The position numbers and the translations under genes are program-made. Positions 60,824 to 63,145 of a stretch of DNA of 63,145 bases are shown here, in pieces. Positions within the stretch are counted from its first letter, which is position 1. Every line of letters begins with the position of its first letter. The notes below the pieces were generated by a model. It saw only the letters and a program-made list of their open reading frames with translations, had not been told where the DNA came from and did no database searches. This stretch comes from an uncultured Oscillospiraceae bacterium (lineage in GTDB: Bacteria; Bacillota; Clostridia; Oscillospirales; Oscillospiraceae): contig CANRNU010000012.1 in assembly GCA_947632005.1 (NCBI GenBank), positions 1 through 63,145 on the forward strand. The letters run 5' to 3'.

Positions 60824-61119
60824 GCCAGAAAGCATATTATGAGTTTGACGAGCACCTCATGGATGCGTTAGATCAGACGCTCGGCTATACCTCGGAAAAC
60901 ATCCACCAAAGGATCGACGCCCGGCTCGCCTGGCTTGCGGCCATGCCGGACGAAGAGCGCGCCGCTTATCTGCGCCGGACGATGTACCCCATGCCTCTGG
61001 ACTTCACAGAAAAGATAGACGGCACGACCTACGCTGTCAATGCCGTCTTCAATGATCGGTCGGATGTGACTATCCAGGAAAAAACAGAACGATTTATTGC
61101 CAATCAGCAGAAAGAATAG
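60820..61119 (+). CDS. TnpW-like transposon-encoded protein
   Basis: A 99-residue acidic protein. The C-terminal half carries the family-like pattern FTEKIDGTTYAVNAVFNDRSDVTIQEKTERFI, seen in TnpW-type proteins of clostridial mobilizable elements. Its function is unknown. It overlaps the relaxase gene by four bases (ATGA). The recombinase has its own promoter downstream. Confidence 0.75.
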   Translation: MSQKAYYEFDEHLMDALDQTLGYTSENIHQRIDARLAWLAAMPDEERAAYLRRTMYPMPLDFTEKIDGTTYAVNAVFNDRSDVTIQEKTERFIANQQKE

Positions 61120-61131
61120 CGATTTAAAGCG

Positions 61132-62901
<1,770 letters not shown>

Positions 62902-62938
62902 CCAAAATCAAATTATGACGTTACAAAGGCCGCCCGCT

Positions 62939-62968
62939 CGGGACACCTTCCTTACGGAGGGTGTCCCG
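62939..62968 (-). terminator. Terminator-like hairpin of the LsrF-like gene
   Basis: CGGGACACC-TTCC and GGA-GGGTGTCCCG form a 13-bp stem with one wobble pair and a TTAC loop, 31 bases beyond the stop of the minus-strand gene. The T-tract (GGCCTTTG) is weak. It probably marks host sequence outside the element. Confidence 0.55.
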
Positions 62969-62998
62969 ATCCGGCGCTCTTTCTTTCTGTTCTGCCGC

Positions 62999-63145
62999 TT
63001 ATTTCTTCACGGTGTCCCGGTAGAACTCCAGGGCCTCCTTGTCGGTGGCGCCCTTGTGCACGATCATAGCCACCGCCTGGGCCATGGCCTCCGGATGCTC
63101 GCTCTGGAAGATGTTGCGGCCCATGTCCACGCCGTGGGCGCCCTT
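62999..63145 (-). CDS. LsrF-like DeoC/LacD-family aldolase/thiolase, C-terminal part
   Basis: The last 48 codons of a gene that continues beyond the window edge. They read KGAHGVDMGRNIFQSEHPEA followed by AMAQAVAMIVH, the C-terminal phosphate-binding region of the LsrF (3-hydroxy-5-phosphonooxypentane-2,4-dione thiolase)/class I fructose-bisphosphate aldolase family. LsrF acts in AI-2 degradation, but clostridial homologues may serve other aldol reactions. The mobile element is inserted downstream of its stop, leaving the gene end intact as far as seen. Confidence 0.82.
   Translation of the reverse strand, partial: KGAHGVDMGRNIFQSEHPEAMAQAVAMIVHKGATDKEALEFYRDTVKK

Overview
The window looks like chromosome from a high-GC, anaerobic, low-oxygen-tolerant Clostridia member, most likely in the Oscillospiraceae (the Flavonifractor/Lawsonibacter/Intestinimonas neighbourhood). 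This is inferred from strong Shine-Dalgarno sites, sigma-A promoters (TTGACA/TATAAT), GC-rich codon use, flavodiiron proteins, an [FeFe]-hydrogenase-type protein, acyl-CoA dehydrogenase, Gx-transporter/NusG-II genes, an FHA-FtsW fusion and a short palindromic intergenic repeat that I recall from this group. No species call is possible from the sequence alone.

Region by region. 1-6 kb: an acidic-repeat lipoprotein (cut by the window edge), an N-acylglucosamine 2-epimerase divergent from a ROK-family protein and SGNH esterase (aminosugar or acylated-sugar use), then a PlsC-like/PAP2 lipid pair. 6-13 kb: pfkA, small membrane proteins, tRNA-Thr(CGT), radC, rodA, a DUF975 protein and the Gx-transporter/NusG-II pair. 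13-19.7 kb: a structured RNA or leader before a zinc-ribbon lipoprotein, an FHA-FtsW/penicillin-binding-protein pair, an ABC-F ATPase and a YdcF protein. 19.7-25.3 kb: an oxygen/NO-defence and flavin electron-transfer cluster: a four-module flavodiiron-flavin reductase-rubredoxin protein plus free rubredoxin, convergent to an operon of an acyl-CoA dehydrogenase-EtfA-rubredoxin fusion and a second flavodiiron protein. 26.7-39.3 kb: a branched-chain amino-acid operon leuACDB-ilvBN-ilvC-ilvD-DUF815-ilvA, preceded by a well-formed leader-peptide attenuator. 39.3-51.7 kb: a PhoB/PhoR-like two-component system, a pyridoxal kinase with a palindromic operator, an LTA-synthase-like protein, and two cystine/cysteine-type ABC importers on either side of an [FeFe]-hydrogenase-type protein.

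51.8-62.9 kb is an integrative mobilizable element. It carries TnpV-, TnpW- and TnpX-like genes of the Tn4451 type, MobC and a relaxase. Its cargo, visibly AT-richer than the host DNA, is a defence island: a controller-type HTH protein, a fused two-domain adenine methyltransferase with an AlwI-family restriction enzyme, and a two-gene CBASS system (CD-NTase with C-terminal sensor, plus a two-TM Nudix-type effector). The window ends in the 3' end of an LsrF-like aldolase/thiolase gene.

The most notable items are: (i) the acyl-CoA dehydrogenase-EtfA-rubredoxin fusion cotranscribed with a flavodiiron protein, suggesting direct acyl-CoA-driven O2 or NO reduction; (ii) the defence island inside a mobilizable element; (iii) an ilv-type attenuator with visible mutually exclusive helices; (iv) a structured RNA of about 160 nt ending in a terminator just before a gene's ribosome binding site; (v) a run of six hairpins upstream of a flavodiiron gene, part of which recurs at 3.99 kb.
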